Source: Trogon surrucura (lineage: Eukaryota; Chordata; Aves; Trogoniformes; Trogonidae). From it: a stretch of 64,000 nt of DNA. Made by a program: the position numbers and the translations under genes. Shown piece by piece: positions 1 through 13,724 of the stretch; the first letter of the stretch is position 1; the number at the start of each line of letters is the position of its first letter. The DNA is taken from assembly GCA_020746105.1 (NCBI GenBank), contig CM036617.1, positions 146,525,578 through 146,589,577 on the forward strand, written 5' to 3'. A model generated the notes under the pieces. It saw only the letters and a list, made by a program, of their open reading frames with translations, had not been told where the DNA came from and did not search any database.

Positions 1-2387
1 CACTGACAAGTTTTTCCAGATTTCACGGGGAAGGAATGTTTTAAGAAGAAGTTTGAAAAAGAACACTGAAATGACTTTCATCTATGACTGTGACCGTTTT
101 GTTTTGAAGGCTGTGAGGACAACCAATAGGACAAACCAGGAAAGCATTCATTTGAAATTTTAATAGGGCAGAAAGGGTTGAGCAACACGTTAATGAAGAA
201 GAGCTGATGGGAAGTGTGAGTGAGATCAGCTGTAAGCTTTGTTTAGAATAACAACAAGTAGTTTTCTGTTTGATGTAATAAGGGAAGGATGTCAACAGAA
301 GAAAATGAAAAAAAGGGAGTGAAATAGTTAAAAGAAACAGGCTAGAAAATAATTTTTGCCAGGCATATTCTTAATGGACATGAGGATGATTGCTTTTGTC
401 AAGGCCAGAGAAAAGAATGTTGCAGTAATCAAGATGTGCTGTGATTAGTGGATGGAAAGAGCTATATATTAGAGCTATTTTGCAGAAAGAATCTGCTAGA
501 TGGAGACATGGCCTGAAGGGGTGGTTGTAGAGAGAGATTCAGCTCTAGGATGAAACCTTCTAATAAAAGCTTAAGTTTACAGGTAAAATAGGGGTTTATA
601 TTTATGCTGACTGTACTAACAATGCTAATAAATCTTAGTTTAATATGCAACAGGTATTTTTTCCTGCTCAAACTGGAGTTTTGCCCCTGAGGTTTACAAA
701 AAATAGAGCATGTGAAGGTTTATTTCTTTATTTTTACCTTGCTTCCTTTGTCTTTCTATAAACATCTGTTTCTCCTTTTATCATGAATTATGAGGCATTT
801 TTCTTTGTAGCTGCTCCTTTAATTTGATATCAGTGATCTTGTGTTAACCATGTGATGTGCACTGCCATGCTAACTACCTTAAGCGTAACCCTCTTAGCCT
901 GGGTGAGCTCAGGGTCACCCTTAGGTAGGTGTAACATACACAAGAGCTTCGGACTCATGCTTGAAGGCCATCTCCTCCCATCAAGCTGCTGTGTCGCTGG
1001 TCTGGCAGGGTACCAAAGGGCATGCTCTGTGCATGCCACGTACCGGTTGCTGCATGATAAATGCCATCAGAGCCTGGTAATTACAGGCACACACAGCCCG
1101 TGTGCTGCGCTTACGACTTACCAGTCACCCCCAAATTGTAACTTGCCTGTGTCAGCTTTTAAAATAGCAGTACACTGATTCTTCCAGGTGAGAGCGTGGG
1201 CCTGGGGTGGAGAGGTTTGGCGAGGAAGAAGCGTGAGACAGAAAGGAAAGTGAAGTGGATGGAGGGAGCTGTAGAAGTGACAGGAAGAGTGAAGAGGCAT
1301 GGGGACAGGTAAGAATTTGAGTGAGGCACCAGTTTGTAGTGACAGGAGACGGGCTCAGGTAGGGAAGCCCCGTTGAAGACATGCCTCAGACAGCTCCCAG
1401 ATGAGAGAAAAGGAAACTGACGCATTTTTAAAGAGACAGACTTCTGTAATAAAATAATGTAGGGCCCTGATGAAACTGGCAAGAGAGGGATCTACAAGCT
1501 GTGCCAGGACTGGGACAGCAAACCGTGCTGTTGTGGTTTCACAGCTCTTGAGATCCATAGCCAAAAGTCAGCTACGTGGAGATTTTTGATACAGCTGTCA
1601 GCTCTCTCAAGTTCTTCATTGCAGATATGCACTAGATGCTTTTGCAAATCTGTCTTGATTTCATTTATAGCTCTTTGGAAGAAATTGTATGGGGAGGCTC
1701 ACACAGTGTGCAGAGACCAAATATGAGTCCTGGTCCCCTTCCTGCGAAGCTCACCAACACTCGCAAGCACAAGCCATGACTTTCTGTTTGTTTCTTTAGT
1801 CACATATGAAGAGGGTGTGATCAAACATTCAAACCATAACCTTCCCTGACTCCAGCAGCTAGAAACATGCAGAAATCATTCATAGCGGGGCAGTTTGAGC
1901 AGAATCGGTTTTAAATAGTGCTGTTGACAACCTCCTCTTCCTAGAAGTGGAATAAAAGCATCAGTGTGGCCAGAGCAAGGACTAATTTCACCTCAAACGT
2001 GGAAGTACCATGCGACATTGAACACTAGTGAAGTTCTATGAAAACATAAAAGGTAAAGAGCATGCTAGAATTACACAACAAAATAAAGCAAAGATTTAGT
2101 TCTCTAGAATTTAATCTCTAACAATGAAAGCCTAGAACTGCTCATCATATTCAATATGGATTATTTTGCATGAGTCAGAAAAACAGGATTTCAGCCTATG
2201 GGGGTGAAAAACAAACTGTAATAACCATAAAAAGGTGTAGGACTACTTATTTATAGACATACATATTAAGAATGCAATAAAAACTCCCAGTACAAACTCG
2301 GTAGACAGGCTTCAAACACAAAAATGGCCAGCTCTAAGTTGTTTCTGAATTATGGTGAGCCCTAAAGACGGCCTAAAACCAATTAAC

Positions 2388-2474
2388 TTTTTTTTTTTTT
2401 TTTTACTTTTTTATGTTTTAAAAATGACCAAAGAGATCTCTTTGAAAATATATTACCAAAAAAAAAAAAAAAAA
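2388..2474. repeat. T17 and A17 runs in inverted arrangement
   Basis: A run of 17 T (2388-2404) is followed 53 bases later by a run of 17 A (2458-2474). As written they could pair as a long A/T stem. Neither has an obvious retroposon body next to it, so a poly(A)-tail origin is only a guess. Two independent slippage tracts are the plainer explanation. Confidence 0.6.
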
Positions 2475-4639
2475 GCTCCTAGAATTAAACCTTTTGTGAG
2501 AAGCTTCAGCCTGGAGCAAAATTTAATGGCTGAGCTATAAAGCACTGAAAACTTTCATAAAGGGGTTCATAAAGAAACACCAACTGACCCTGAACCCAAG
2601 GAGGTCTAGCAAACTCCACAGTAATAAACACAGGGCCTAGTTAATTTTCACTTAAGGGGTGTATGACATTTGAGTAAGATGTAGTTGCTTTATGTTCATG
2701 TTCAGCACATATGTCCAATAGATATAAATGACGGAGGGGGATACTGCAGTCAAGAAGTCTACTGTAAGTTACAGCTGGTCCTAAATGAGGTTATAAACTC
2801 GGTTAGCCAGGGATTTTGCTTTTTCATGTGGTTGTAAGGTACCTAGTATGACTGGACAGTGAGACCCTTTTTATTTACATCTTCTACTTATCTGCCTTCT
2901 CTAGTCTAGAAATAAACAGTGTAGCATGTGTATACACCTCATTCTTAGAGCAGTTGCATTAAAATATAAGAACTGCTGTTACAGCTGTTTTCACTGCTTT
3001 GATGTTCATCCCATGGGAACTGCCAAAATCTAGACTATGCTGTATCTTTGCCTGAATAATTGAATTAAGTTAAATGTAACATTTTAAAAGAAAATTCCAT
3101 GATTTGTATTAAATAGAAGTAACTGTATGCTCACTCTCTCTAGAAATACATGTGTTACCTGCATGGAAATACTCTATTTATGTGTTTCTCTGTGTTTAAT
3201 ACAGACATAAACACATGTAATGTGTCAGGCTTGAATATGAGGCCGAGAAATTCTGTAATCACTTAGACATCATCCATTCTTTTATAACACGTTTTCCTAC
3301 ACTTCAAGATGTTTCTGCGTCTGGTGGCTTCAGAACTAGTATTTCACCTAGAAGAGAGGCAAAACCTATTCCAGGTCATTGCCTCCTCTTGGCCATTGAG
3401 GGATGCTCTTGCACTAACATGACATTCATGCAGGTACTTCAATCTCATCCTCTCTCTTCAACACCACCCCTTTCTCCCTCACCTTCCTCCTCTCCCCTGC
3501 CAACTTCTGTCACTGCTGGCCTTCAGGTTAGATCTCCTAGTACAAGTAAGAGAGAGCTTTAAAAAAGATCCAGATTTTCAAGCATCCTACATTTAATTTT
3601 AAATTCCTTATCTTAGCATTGGTCAGAATTCATTCCTAAAACAGAGAAAAGTGAAGGAATGGCAGATGTTTGTCAAGGCTATATTTAGGAAGTCATTGCT
3701 TAAATGTGAAAATCAGTTATACTTTAACCATGAGTGAGAAGCAAAAAACCCCATATTCTTTCCTCTATGTGTGTTTGCAGAACACTTCTCTTTTTTTTTC
3801 AGCTGCAATAATGATATGTTCCTTTACACTCTGCCTCTACTTGGTTATCAGTAATGTATTGTGGGTCTAACAATGGTGCCTGTTTTCACAATACTTTGTG
3901 GAATAATGCCATCCATCCCTATGGATTCATTGGTTCATGAAGCTATTGGTGAAAGGTGGGATAGATTTACTCAACTTTTCAACATAATATTGCTATTGTT
4001 CACTGCTAAGGCATGCATAACGAATGGCCTTTAGTGTAAACAGCTCAGCCACTGAGCTTAGTGATTACTATGAGGGGTCTGTTTGAGGTGGGTATTTCTA
4101 GTTCTTTGATATATGACTCATTAAACCCACTCTATGTAAGTATTGTTTACAGTGCTTGCTGCGCTGCTGGCTTGCCTCTGAGTACTCATATTTAATTTTA
4201 AAGGTATTTTGCCGACACTCAGAAGTCTTTAAGTGCCTAAACCACTCTAACATTTTTCACTGTAAAGCATTGGCAGAGGAGTGAGAAGGAGCTGAGAGTT
4301 TCTTATAACAGGAGAAATGAACTTTTGTCTCTACAGATTTCCCTTTGAACACCCTAACCTTCTGTCAACAGAAAGCAAACAGTCAGATAATAGTCTCTTC
4401 TCAATTTCTCCAGCCTTTTGTCCTCCCCAGGATGCAAGGGTTGGCCTTGCTCCTCAGTGCATGCCTCACTAATAGGAGGCAGAGCTCGGGAAGATAACTA
4501 CATAGGACTACCATGGCCTAAGTTTATTGCATATCCTAAGTTCATATTAACTTCTGTGCTTTACACCTGCACCAAAACGGTCTAAATTGTAGATTGCTTT
4601 TTTTTTTTTTTAATGGGTTATGCTTACATGGGCCCGTTG

Positions 4640-4965
4640 TTTTTACTCGAAACCAAACCAGCTCAGATCATGATGGGGCTATAACAACAGAACAATCCAT
4701 TTAATTGGTGCCTTGTTGAAATATACTCCTCTGTCTGTGGTGTGATTGCTGTGGAGCAGAGCCCACACCATTGATTTCATTCCCTCCAATCAATGGATAA
4801 ATGGCACACGTCGCCAGTTTTAAGAGGTACACTTGCTGTCTACACTTTATTCACAGTGGTTAGCCACTGTGAATCAATGCCTGCTACAATAAACTCCTGT
4901 TAGCTTGGCCTTTACTAGTTCCATGCTGCACTTTACTCAACTACACCTTTAACTTTGCCTTTGCA
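4640..4965. promoter_or_regulatory. Candidate conserved non-coding element with two palindromes
   Basis: The block carries a perfect 9-bp inverted repeat (4768-4776 with 4788-4796, arm CCATTGATT) and a perfect 11-bp inverted repeat (4849-4859 with 4864-4874, arm ATTCACAGTGG, 4-base loop). It has dense AT-rich homeodomain/SOX-like words (AACAAT, TTTAATTGG, ATCAAT). It has no repeat signature and no open frame of note. Calling it regulatory is inference from texture only; no conservation data are available here. Confidence 0.25.
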
Positions 4966-6384
4966 ATCTCTATTTTTGTAAGTTTAGAAGGTGGGTTAGT
5001 GTCTAGGATATTAAGTAAAATGAAAAATGAAAGGAAGGTGGAATGGTTGAAGACAAAGACTAGAAATTATGTTAAAAGTTCTAGTTTGGTTTCTCTCCGT
5101 CTTTCACTGTGGCCACACTACTGGAGATAGATTTGATCTTGATATACATACCTTCTGTACCACACCCTCTGACCCTGAGTTTGATTTTAATGCTGGTGGA
5201 ATGAAATCCTGGAGGAGTACAGAAGAGGTATTATAAGTTCAGAAGATTGTTTATTGTTCCGTATTCCTCAATACTTCATAGATTTTAGTAAGCTTTACTG
5301 TTCCTTGATTAATATATTTGTTTCCTAGACAGACCATTTTTGAGTTCATGTTGCTCATATTAAATTAACATATTTGCATCTTTATGGCAGTTTCTTCCTC
5401 CCTCCACCCACCCCCCAATTTTATTTTCTCACCTGAAACTTTTGAATAACTTTAAAGCTTCCGTATAGGAGTTGGATATTTTAATACTGTTTTTATATAC
5501 CCATATGAGAACTTTTATTATTTTGCTTTAGAGTTACAACTGTACAGAAAAGATGTTGTTCAGGTAACTTGGGAATACCCTGTTTAAACTTTGGCTAATA
5601 ACTCCAGTATATCTGATGAATTCGTCAGCATGGATTAATTGTTTTTCAGGAGAATTTTTAGCTATACAGAGCACACAATTTGAGGGAACATTCAGAAGAT
5701 AAAGCCAGGAGGGAGAACATTGTCCCTAAAATAAGCTTATGGTTTCCTGCCTCAAAATCTACATGCTTCTGGAGAGCTTTTGTAAGTTAAATCTTACCTA
5801 TCATTACTAGCTTATGTTGCTTACATTTCTGCTGAAGTTAATGTGTGCTGACATAGGTACAAAGGTGGTACTTCTTAACGGGAGTGAATGATTTTTTGCA
5901 CAACGTATCCTGTATACGAGTCCCAAACAGGACATTGTTGGGACCTGTCACCTGTGAGTGAGCATTCCAGAGGTCACTGGTCTATCATCATTTATTCATC
6001 ATTAATGCTGGAGTTTTTCTTTTTTTCCCGTATTACTTATTCTAGCACCTTCCAGTGTTCTGAGTTTATACAGGGTGGATAAAACTGTGTGAGGCAGGTT
6101 TCTAGGTTCCTTCATCACTGTAGAGCAGTACTTACTATTTTTGTAGCCATAAATAGTAGAAACAGGTCAGAATTTTTATTTTATTCTATTATTTTTTTTC
6201 CCATTGGAATACACCTAAACTCATGGAAATCAAAGGTTTCACAGGGATGAACTGTAAATTCTAGTGAAGTCCAGATAAGATTCTGGCTTGGATGTCTTTC
6301 TGGGATTTTTGTTCTTCTTTTAATTTTGCCACTTCTGATCTGTGTTCCTCACCAGTCTGCCTCTGAGTCAGGAATCCCAGACTT

Positions 6385-6953
6385 CTTGAGGTCCTCCTGC
6401 CCCTCTACTCTGCCCTGGTGAGGCTGCATCTGGAATATTGTGTCCAGTTCTGGGCCCCTCAGTTCAAGAAGGACAGGGAGCTGCTTGAGAGAGTCCAGCG
6501 TAGAGCCACAAAGATGGTGAAGGGAGTGGAGCATCTCCCTTATGAGGAAAGGCTGAAGGAGCTGGATCTCTTTAGCTTGGAGAAGAGGAGGCTGAGGGGT
6601 GACCTCATCAATGTTTATAAATATGTCAAGGGGGAATGTCAGGAGGATGGAGCCAGGCTCTTTTCAGCGGCGTCCACTGACAGGACAAGGGGCAATGGGT
6701 GGAAGCTGGAACACAGGAGGTTCCAGAAAAATATGAGGAAAAACTTTTTTACTGTAAGGGTGACCGAGCACTGGAACAGGCTGCCCAGGGAGGTTGTGGA
6801 ATCTCCTTCTCTTGAGACATTCAAAACCCGCCTGGACGCGTTCCTGTGCGCTCTAGTGTAGGTGGTCCTGCTCTGGCAGGGGGGTTGGACTAGATGATCT
6901 TTAAGGTCCCTTCCAACCTTTAACATTCTGTGATTCTGTGATTCTGTGATTCC
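6385..6953 (+). mobile_element. CR1 LINE, 5'-truncated 3' end with end of ORF2
   Basis: This is the 3' end of a CR1 non-LTR retrotransposon. An open frame runs through about 6376-6861 and encodes the carboxy-terminal part of ORF2, downstream of the reverse transcriptase core. Recognisable stretches are [20 protein letters not shown] near the start, [32 protein letters not shown], and [17 protein letters not shown] near the end. The stop at 6859-6861 is followed by a short 3' UTR with the typical GGACTAGATGATC and TCCCTTCCAACC words. The tail is about three tandem copies of the 8-mer ATTCTGTG (6925-6952). The 5' end is lost at about 6385, as is usual for CR1. The absence of stops or frameshifts over more than 150 codons makes this one of the youngest CR1 copies in the window. 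It cannot retrotranspose because the endonuclease and catalytic RT domains are missing. Confidence 0.96.
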
Positions 6954-9900
6954 TAGAATCTACAATTCCTCCTCACAGAGAAATATATGAGTTTTCTCAG
7001 GTTTTGTTTCAACCCTATGAAAAGAAATGCTGAGTTCTCAAATCCTGTACGAATTAGACTTATTTTTCTCTGGTCATCTTGAATCATTACTCTTCATGGG
7101 TAGAAACAAAAGTTCAGCTGCGAAAACATGAATCTTTGAAAAGTAGTAGTAGTATGTAGCTATATAACAATAACACCTAGAGACTCTGTACTCTGTTTTT
7201 TACATTGTCACAGCCTCTGGATGCACATGAATGCACAACAACAGCCTCTGTTCCAAGGACCTCACAGGAAAAGTTTTAAGACAAGAGTAGGTGATATACA
7301 TAGGGCAGGTGGACACAACAGATAGTTTAGAATTGCTTCAGAGTAAAAAATGTATAGAATATATTTGTTACTGATAGAAGTTCACAGAATCACATCTATC
7401 CATTTAATATTTATATGGCCTGAGCTATGCAGTTTTCTCTGGCTTCTGAGTTGAAAAGCATGGAAGTGTTGAAAGTATATCAAGATAACTCCTATTCATC
7501 AGCTGTTGTATCCACTTTATCGGGAGGCAAGACACAGACGAGGTTATGATGTGTGCAGAAAAACACAGGACCAGAGCAGAATATAGCATCCAAGACTTGC
7601 AGTTTCTTGCTTTCACACCAAGACGCACCACCTTTAGGGTCATTGTCCTTGTGATTCCATGTTCAGTTGGCCAGGAACACTTAAAGGCACCTACACTGCC
7701 AGCTGCCAGAGTGTAGGCAAGCAATGGAGAAGCTGGTAGTCCTTATGATCATCAATAATAAAGTGATGATCTCTTGGGCTTCACTCTCTTAAGAGAACAA
7801 GTGCAGTTGTCAGCATTGGGGTTCATCGGGTCTGTGGAGGCAGTGGGGTCCCATCATTCTGGGGTTTGTTCTGAGTTCGGAATAGGTCCCATATCTGTTC
7901 TGTGATGGCCTATGGTGACAAGAGATTGGTGCTTGATAACCTTTGGTAAGACTTGATGACCCTGGGGACCTCTTATAGTTCCTGTATTCTTAATGCGTTT
8001 GTGTCTGTAGTTCACTTGTACTGCAAGAAAAGAGAAATCATCTTGTTCCCCCACAGATGGTAAATCAGAAACTGTCTCGATGGTGGTTTGTGTCATTCTT
8101 TTACTCTACTTTTTCATGGCTTACCCTTTTATTTTTGTTTTGCTACCACTCAATAATATGCAGCCCTACAGCTCTGGCACAGAGAACCTGACGAAAGTGA
8201 ACATATAAGAAAAATATTAGTGGCTGCACTCTTCATTGCAGAGGTAATGGCCATTGACATTAATGGGAATTATGCATGTGTGGAAGAGGAGTATGGCCCC
8301 TTTACTTAATAGAGCCCTTAATATGTTTTAGTGAGCCTTGGTGGTGTTCTAAATATCATGAAACCCAAAGGAGATAGAGAAAACAGCCTCTGGCACTGAT
8401 GAGCTGGATTCATTGCTCCGAGGTGGATGGCTTTTCAAGAATATCCCAGTTTCTTCTCCTCTGGCAATAGTTGTGGATGCACTCTTCATTGACATGAAAA
8501 AGGAAAAGGAAAGGAGAGTGGACAAAATATTGGGAAAAGAAATAAAGAGCAATCCAATTGTCAGATGTCAGACTGCCACATAAAAACGTAAAGGTTCAAA
8601 ACTAGGCATTATACTCACATACACATGTATATATAGTTTTACACATACAATATTTTTGTCTGCCTTTTATTCAAATTCTGGTCTAGCCCTGCTTTACACT
8701 ATGTTCTGTTTTATGAAAGTAAAATGTGAAAATCTACTGATAAGCCAAAATAATAAAAACTTTATGGCATGTCAGGGCTATTTTTTTATTATTATTTTTT
8801 AACCTTGATTGTGTTATAATAGTGAACATATGTATCCTTGGCCTTAATCACCTTGTCGAGTTAAAGTGTATATTCAACTTCATTTACATGACATATGATC
8901 TAATGCTGGAGAACAACAATACCATTGTAGTGCTAATTGAAAACTGTGAGCTGAGAGCCAGAAGAAACCACTGGTCTGATTGCTGAGGGTCCCAGGGAAA
9001 GGGATTTATTCCCACACCTGCAGTTGGTCCATAACACTAACATTGTTACCAACATCTGGGTCTAATCAGCACAGAGGCCTTGATATGCTGCTCCTGTGGC
9101 ACATAAATTTAGCATTATATTCATTTTAAAGGCCCCCTCTTTCAGTTTTTTAAGGACAAGATAGATTCATGGCTCCACGGAGTCTAACAAAGTAGAAACC
9201 ACAAACAGAGTAAGTTACTGCCAGGTTCCTGAGACCATACTTACCTAGTATATGCCACTTAAATAATGGAATTTTATGCTCAGTTCTGGTTTTCAAAAAA
9301 TGCATCTCCACAGAATGCAAAGTTCAGCTGAGAAACCTTGTTTAAGGTAGAAAGCAAACACTCTTTGCCAATTTGCATATATCAGTTTTTATTGTGACAT
9401 CTGAGCCACAGGGATGGCTGCAGATCTGGTGACAGTTCTGGAGATTCGCAGGAAAAAGCGCAGCTGTGCTGGTATCGCTGTCTGACCCCAGGGCTAGCAA
9501 GAGGTGACCAACACCATCCTTGTGGTGAGAGGGTACCACGGTCTTCCCAAATGGTGCTTTGTCTCAGAGCAGGACAGGCAGAATTTCAGACAGACAGAAT
9601 CTCAGACTCACTTTTCCAGTCAGTGAAATGCCTCTGTGATACCATCCTGCTGTGTGTGGCTCTTGTGCACACGAAGGGCAGCGGGGAGCGCAAAGGTGAG
9701 GTGCTGCTGGTGGAGGCTCAGCTGGGAGCTGCGTGGTTTGCTCCCCTCATACATGATAAGTACATGTGAGGTGCAAGACATGATCTTGTGCACAGAGCAC
9801 TGCTTTGGCACGCGAGAAAACTGGGCTTCTTTTGCAGCTCAGCTTCTTGTGATTTATGCTTGAAAATATGCCATGCGTTCCTTTCCTAATTCTGAAAGTA

Positions 9901-12900
9901 GGCTTGCCTCACTGGCTACTGTGAAGCTACAAGCCCCTTCATAAAGGTGATGAAAGTATCCAGAGGAAATGGAAATTGTACAAAGAGAGAGAAAAAACCT
10001 AAGACTGGAAGCCAAGCTGCCTAGGCCAAAGAACAGAATTTAATTCTTCACTCGTTGAGGATAACCAGTGATTATTTTTGCTAATGCATCCCTTGGCTGT
10101 CTCTATAACTATCTAGCTAACTGACTGGTCGCCTTTGTATCTTCATGTGTTTTCCTGGAAAGTGTAGAAACAATGGGACAGACACGGATGCTGTTACAGA
10201 AGGCGAGTATTTTTCTTTGTCTTCTTTTTCCATACCTGCAGGCCGTTAATATCTGTAAGTGGTGTATATAATCACACAGATAAATTTTGTTAGCGGATCC
10301 AGAAATTCATGACTTTTGCTCCCACCTTTGGCACTGATCTTTTGTAGAAGCAAGCAGTTCATTTAACTGCTGCCTCTCTTACCTACTGTGCGTTTTGCGA
10401 ATAAATAATGATACAGAGCACTGTCTATCTAAGGTTTCAAGATAGAAGAATGCCACAGAGGTGTAATGGAGGCTTAACATTGTACCACTGACTAAGGTGT
10501 AATTATATGAGTTGGCTGAAATGTAGGGTTTCATCTTGGTCACTCTACTGTCAAGAAGAATGTTCATTTCATGAGAAAACCTATTTATTGTAAAGGCACA
10601 AAATGTAGAGTTTTGTAACATCCACAGACTTCTCAATACCAGTGGGATGACAGAGGAGAGAGGAATTTCCTTTTATTACTAATAACTCCAGGTGGAATTT
10701 TTGAACTGAGGAGTCATAACTTAAAACCAGAGGATGTCAATGAAGATATTAACACGCTGAACCATATTCTCATCCACTATAAATCGAGGTAGCACTATTA
10801 ACTTCAGTAGAACTACATTTCAGCCCACTTGAGGAGAATGTGCATTATTTATGGTATGGCTGCAAATTCTGTCACTTGATTAACCATAGAAATGTGTTCT
10901 GGCACTAGCAATTGGTTTTGGTAGTACGCCAGTTTGCTGGCTTTGAAAGATTTCCAGTAGCCAAAGGGGAATTTTAGCACTCAGCATTGCCCTACCCCCA
11001 CCGGTCCGCAGTGGATTTGTCCTGCTTCCCTTCTGGCTGCACCGATCTGTTTTCAGCCCGCTGTGGTTCGGCACGGTGCTGTGAACCCACACGCTCAGAG
11101 CCCGTGGAGCTGCCGACTCTCACCCCATGCAGTCAGCAAGAGCTGAGCTGGTAGGGTCGGGAATGGAATCCAGAGGAGAACCGTGGGGTAGGATTGTCAG
11201 AGACATGCAGTTTGTACCCTTCCTCATGCTTTTTTCATTTTCCACCATGAGAGTGAGTGCCTACTGTACTGTTTTTATGTACTCCTGAGCAATTTCGTGA
11301 CCAGAATGAGAAATCTGAATTTCAATACCTGTGGTCTAACCTCAGCTTCCACACGCAGGAAAACCTCCCACACTGCCCACTGGGAGATGCATGGGAGAAA
11401 GAAATAAGGTTGGGGTTCCCCACTGTCTGTGTGAAAGACTCCCTCTCCACAGCTGTTTTGTCTTTTTAACTTCTCTGCCTTGCTGTGGTACTGAAAGTGC
11501 TACTTAAATGAATTAAATGCTAATTACGGTGATATTTGGTCAATTGTCATAGGTGTTTCCTCATAAATTGCTCTTATAAACGTGAGGAGTTTGGCAAAGT
11601 TAACAAACCCAAAAAACTCAGAGTAACACAAGTTGCTGGTGTAGCCTTATTAATGCAACACCTGAGCCACACAGAGATTTTACATTCGTGTCGAATGTGG
11701 TAAAAATGGCATAAGCACACAACCAGGTCCTATAGCTGTATGGCCACTGTGTGGATATCACAGAGCCCAGGCTTGTATTTCAAGTACTCTACAGGCATAT
11801 TACTAAAAGGGTGTTGTATCTGACTTCATTACATTTTCTTCATGATGCAAGGAAAATAGAACAGCTGCATTAGAGAAATGTAAAAGAATAATCAGACTAT
11901 AGAGAGGATCTCACCTCATTTCATGTTTTTCAAAGTGCAATTGGTGGTGTGTCAAAAGTAGAAGAAAAGGAGTTAAGCTTATGGCGTTAGAATGTCCTGA
12001 TAATTTATTTGCATTTATTTTAGTGTGTGAGATGCAGAAATATGATAAAATACAGATATGTTATTATTTTAGTCATAATGTCTTTGTGCATTTTATGTAG
12101 TTCCTTCTAATGTGATAGCAGCAGATCTAATGAGCTGTTTAGGGTTTTTTGCATTTCAAAGCATGACCTCCTAAAAATTACACTATTTTTTTCATCCAGG
12201 ATCATTTTTGCTGAAAAACACCCAACATTTCATATATTAACATATATTTGATGTGGAAAGGGACACTGGACATATCACAATAAATTAAATGGCCTGATTG
12301 TAAAATGCATCTGTAAAATGCAGAAAAAAATCATAAATATTATTCTGATACTTTCTCAAAGCATTTGTGGTGGCAATCTGTAGCTAAACCCCAGTTCTGG
12401 AAGTCATAATATGAGAGTCTGCTGGGCACAGTAATATACTCACATGATGCTGATTGAAGACCTGAAGACATTTCCGTGAGGTGTTTTCTAAAAATCAGCA
12501 TTTTTTCATTATAATTAAAATATCCAACCAATTTATTTTTTTTTTTCTATTTATGAATCATTCAAAAGGTAAGGCTAGTTTCTGTGATTCTCTCTGTTAT
12601 GTGCAACTGGTACAGGAAAGTTAATGTAAAAGAATATCTCACTATATGATGTTCATAAGCTGCACGTTTCAGTTATCCGGTATGGCCATGTCTTCAAAAG
12701 GAACTGAAATCATTGCAGAAATGTTGCTGGCTTGTATATATCATCCTTTGAATTAGGAGCCTGCTGCTATCACCTATTTGCCCTTCAAGATCAGAGCTTC
12801 TGTTGTGCACGACTCGCATGATTCGGCTTCTTAACCCTCAGTGGATGACTGAAACACTTTAAGCATCAAAATCAGGAACAGGATGAAAAAAAAAGGAATG

Positions 12901-13301
12901 AAATTTGAATATCCAAGTAAGGTACTCAGCTCTTGCTAAATACTCTGATGCCCAGGCATGTCATTCTCTAGATTTTTGAAAATCCTAGTTATACTACTGA
13001 TTATTGTAGCGGGCCGTTTTCAGACTCCAAACATTAGTGCAAAGAGAAGGAAATGACAGAAGTTTTACAAGTAAATGTTAAGAGGTGTAAGTATGAACCT
13101 CATTCAAATACATGTTCAGACACAGTTTTTGCAGGTATTTACAAACTTCTAAACTAAAAGATTATCTGTATCTGTGTTCCATACAGCTTAATATCCACTC
13201 TATTTCAAAAGATTATAACACTCTTGCATTGCGCACCACTATTTTATTAACCACAGGGATACTTCTTCCTGAGTATTCCAACATGGTTTTTGAATACAGT
13301 A
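6954..13301. other. Unique non-coding sequence, no gene recognised
   Basis: No repeat family, RNA gene or coding domain was recognised. The frames at 7425-7724 (minus), 9551-9769 (plus) and 10880-11092 (minus) have no familiar motif. A short direct repeat of TGCACTCTTCATTG occurs at about 8226 and 8478, roughly 250 bases apart. The stretch 10980-11170 is noticeably richer in G, C and CpG than its surroundings, without an identifiable function. Confidence 0.55.
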
Positions 13302-13323
13302 AATCATAGAATCATAGAATCAT
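13302..13323 (-). mobile_element. Possible CR1 tail fragment
   Basis: Nearly three tandem copies of the 8-mer AATCATAG match the complement of the CR1 3' tail. The following sequence is not recognisable as CR1. This may be a tail with a heavily truncated or decayed body, or a simple repeat seeded by one. Confidence 0.4.
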
Positions 13324-13724
13324 TGTCTTAATTTGCAGTGTCAGTCTTCTTCAAAATCCCATGCTTTCAAGTTGAGCAGATAATTAAAGGCTGAAGGACC
13401 ATAATGAATCAGATCTGCACTATGTGATTTTTGCATTCCTCCCTTAGAATTGTGTGTGATGTATAAATGATGGCTGATCTAATACATTGATAGGAACCAA
13501 AGAAAGCAAATATTTCCATGTCATAGTGATTCTTAAATGTGTTTTGCAGTACCTCAAAGAGCTCATGCATCAGAGTTTTCATTAGGGTGGATTATAGCAA
13601 ATATGGCATGTTTTTATTGCCAGCTTATTACGTAGCAGTTTTACTTGCGTCATACATTTAATTACTACATTAAATCACGGTTTCGAAACGTCAGTACACA
13701 GCAGGATGCTTCTCTGAAACTTCA

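Larger units (their letters stand above)
1..6384. other. Unique non-coding sequence, no gene recognised
   Basis: AT-rich sequence by eye, with no recognisable domain on either strand. Open frames are short and overlap on opposite strands, as chance frames do (for example 852-1178 plus against 830-1039 minus). Contents worth noting are a T17 run (2388-2404) facing an A17 run (2458-2474) and a palindrome-rich block at 4640-4965, both listed separately. I see no transposable element with a known signature here. Confidence 0.6.

Noticed and set aside
6418-6861. 147-codon open frame as a host gene
   Set aside because: The protein is the carboxy end of CR1 ORF2 and is followed by the CR1 3' UTR and tail.
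8226-8491. Direct repeat of TGCACTCTTCATTG about 250 bases apart
   Set aside because: Only 14 bases with no element ends or similarity around it; likely coincidence.
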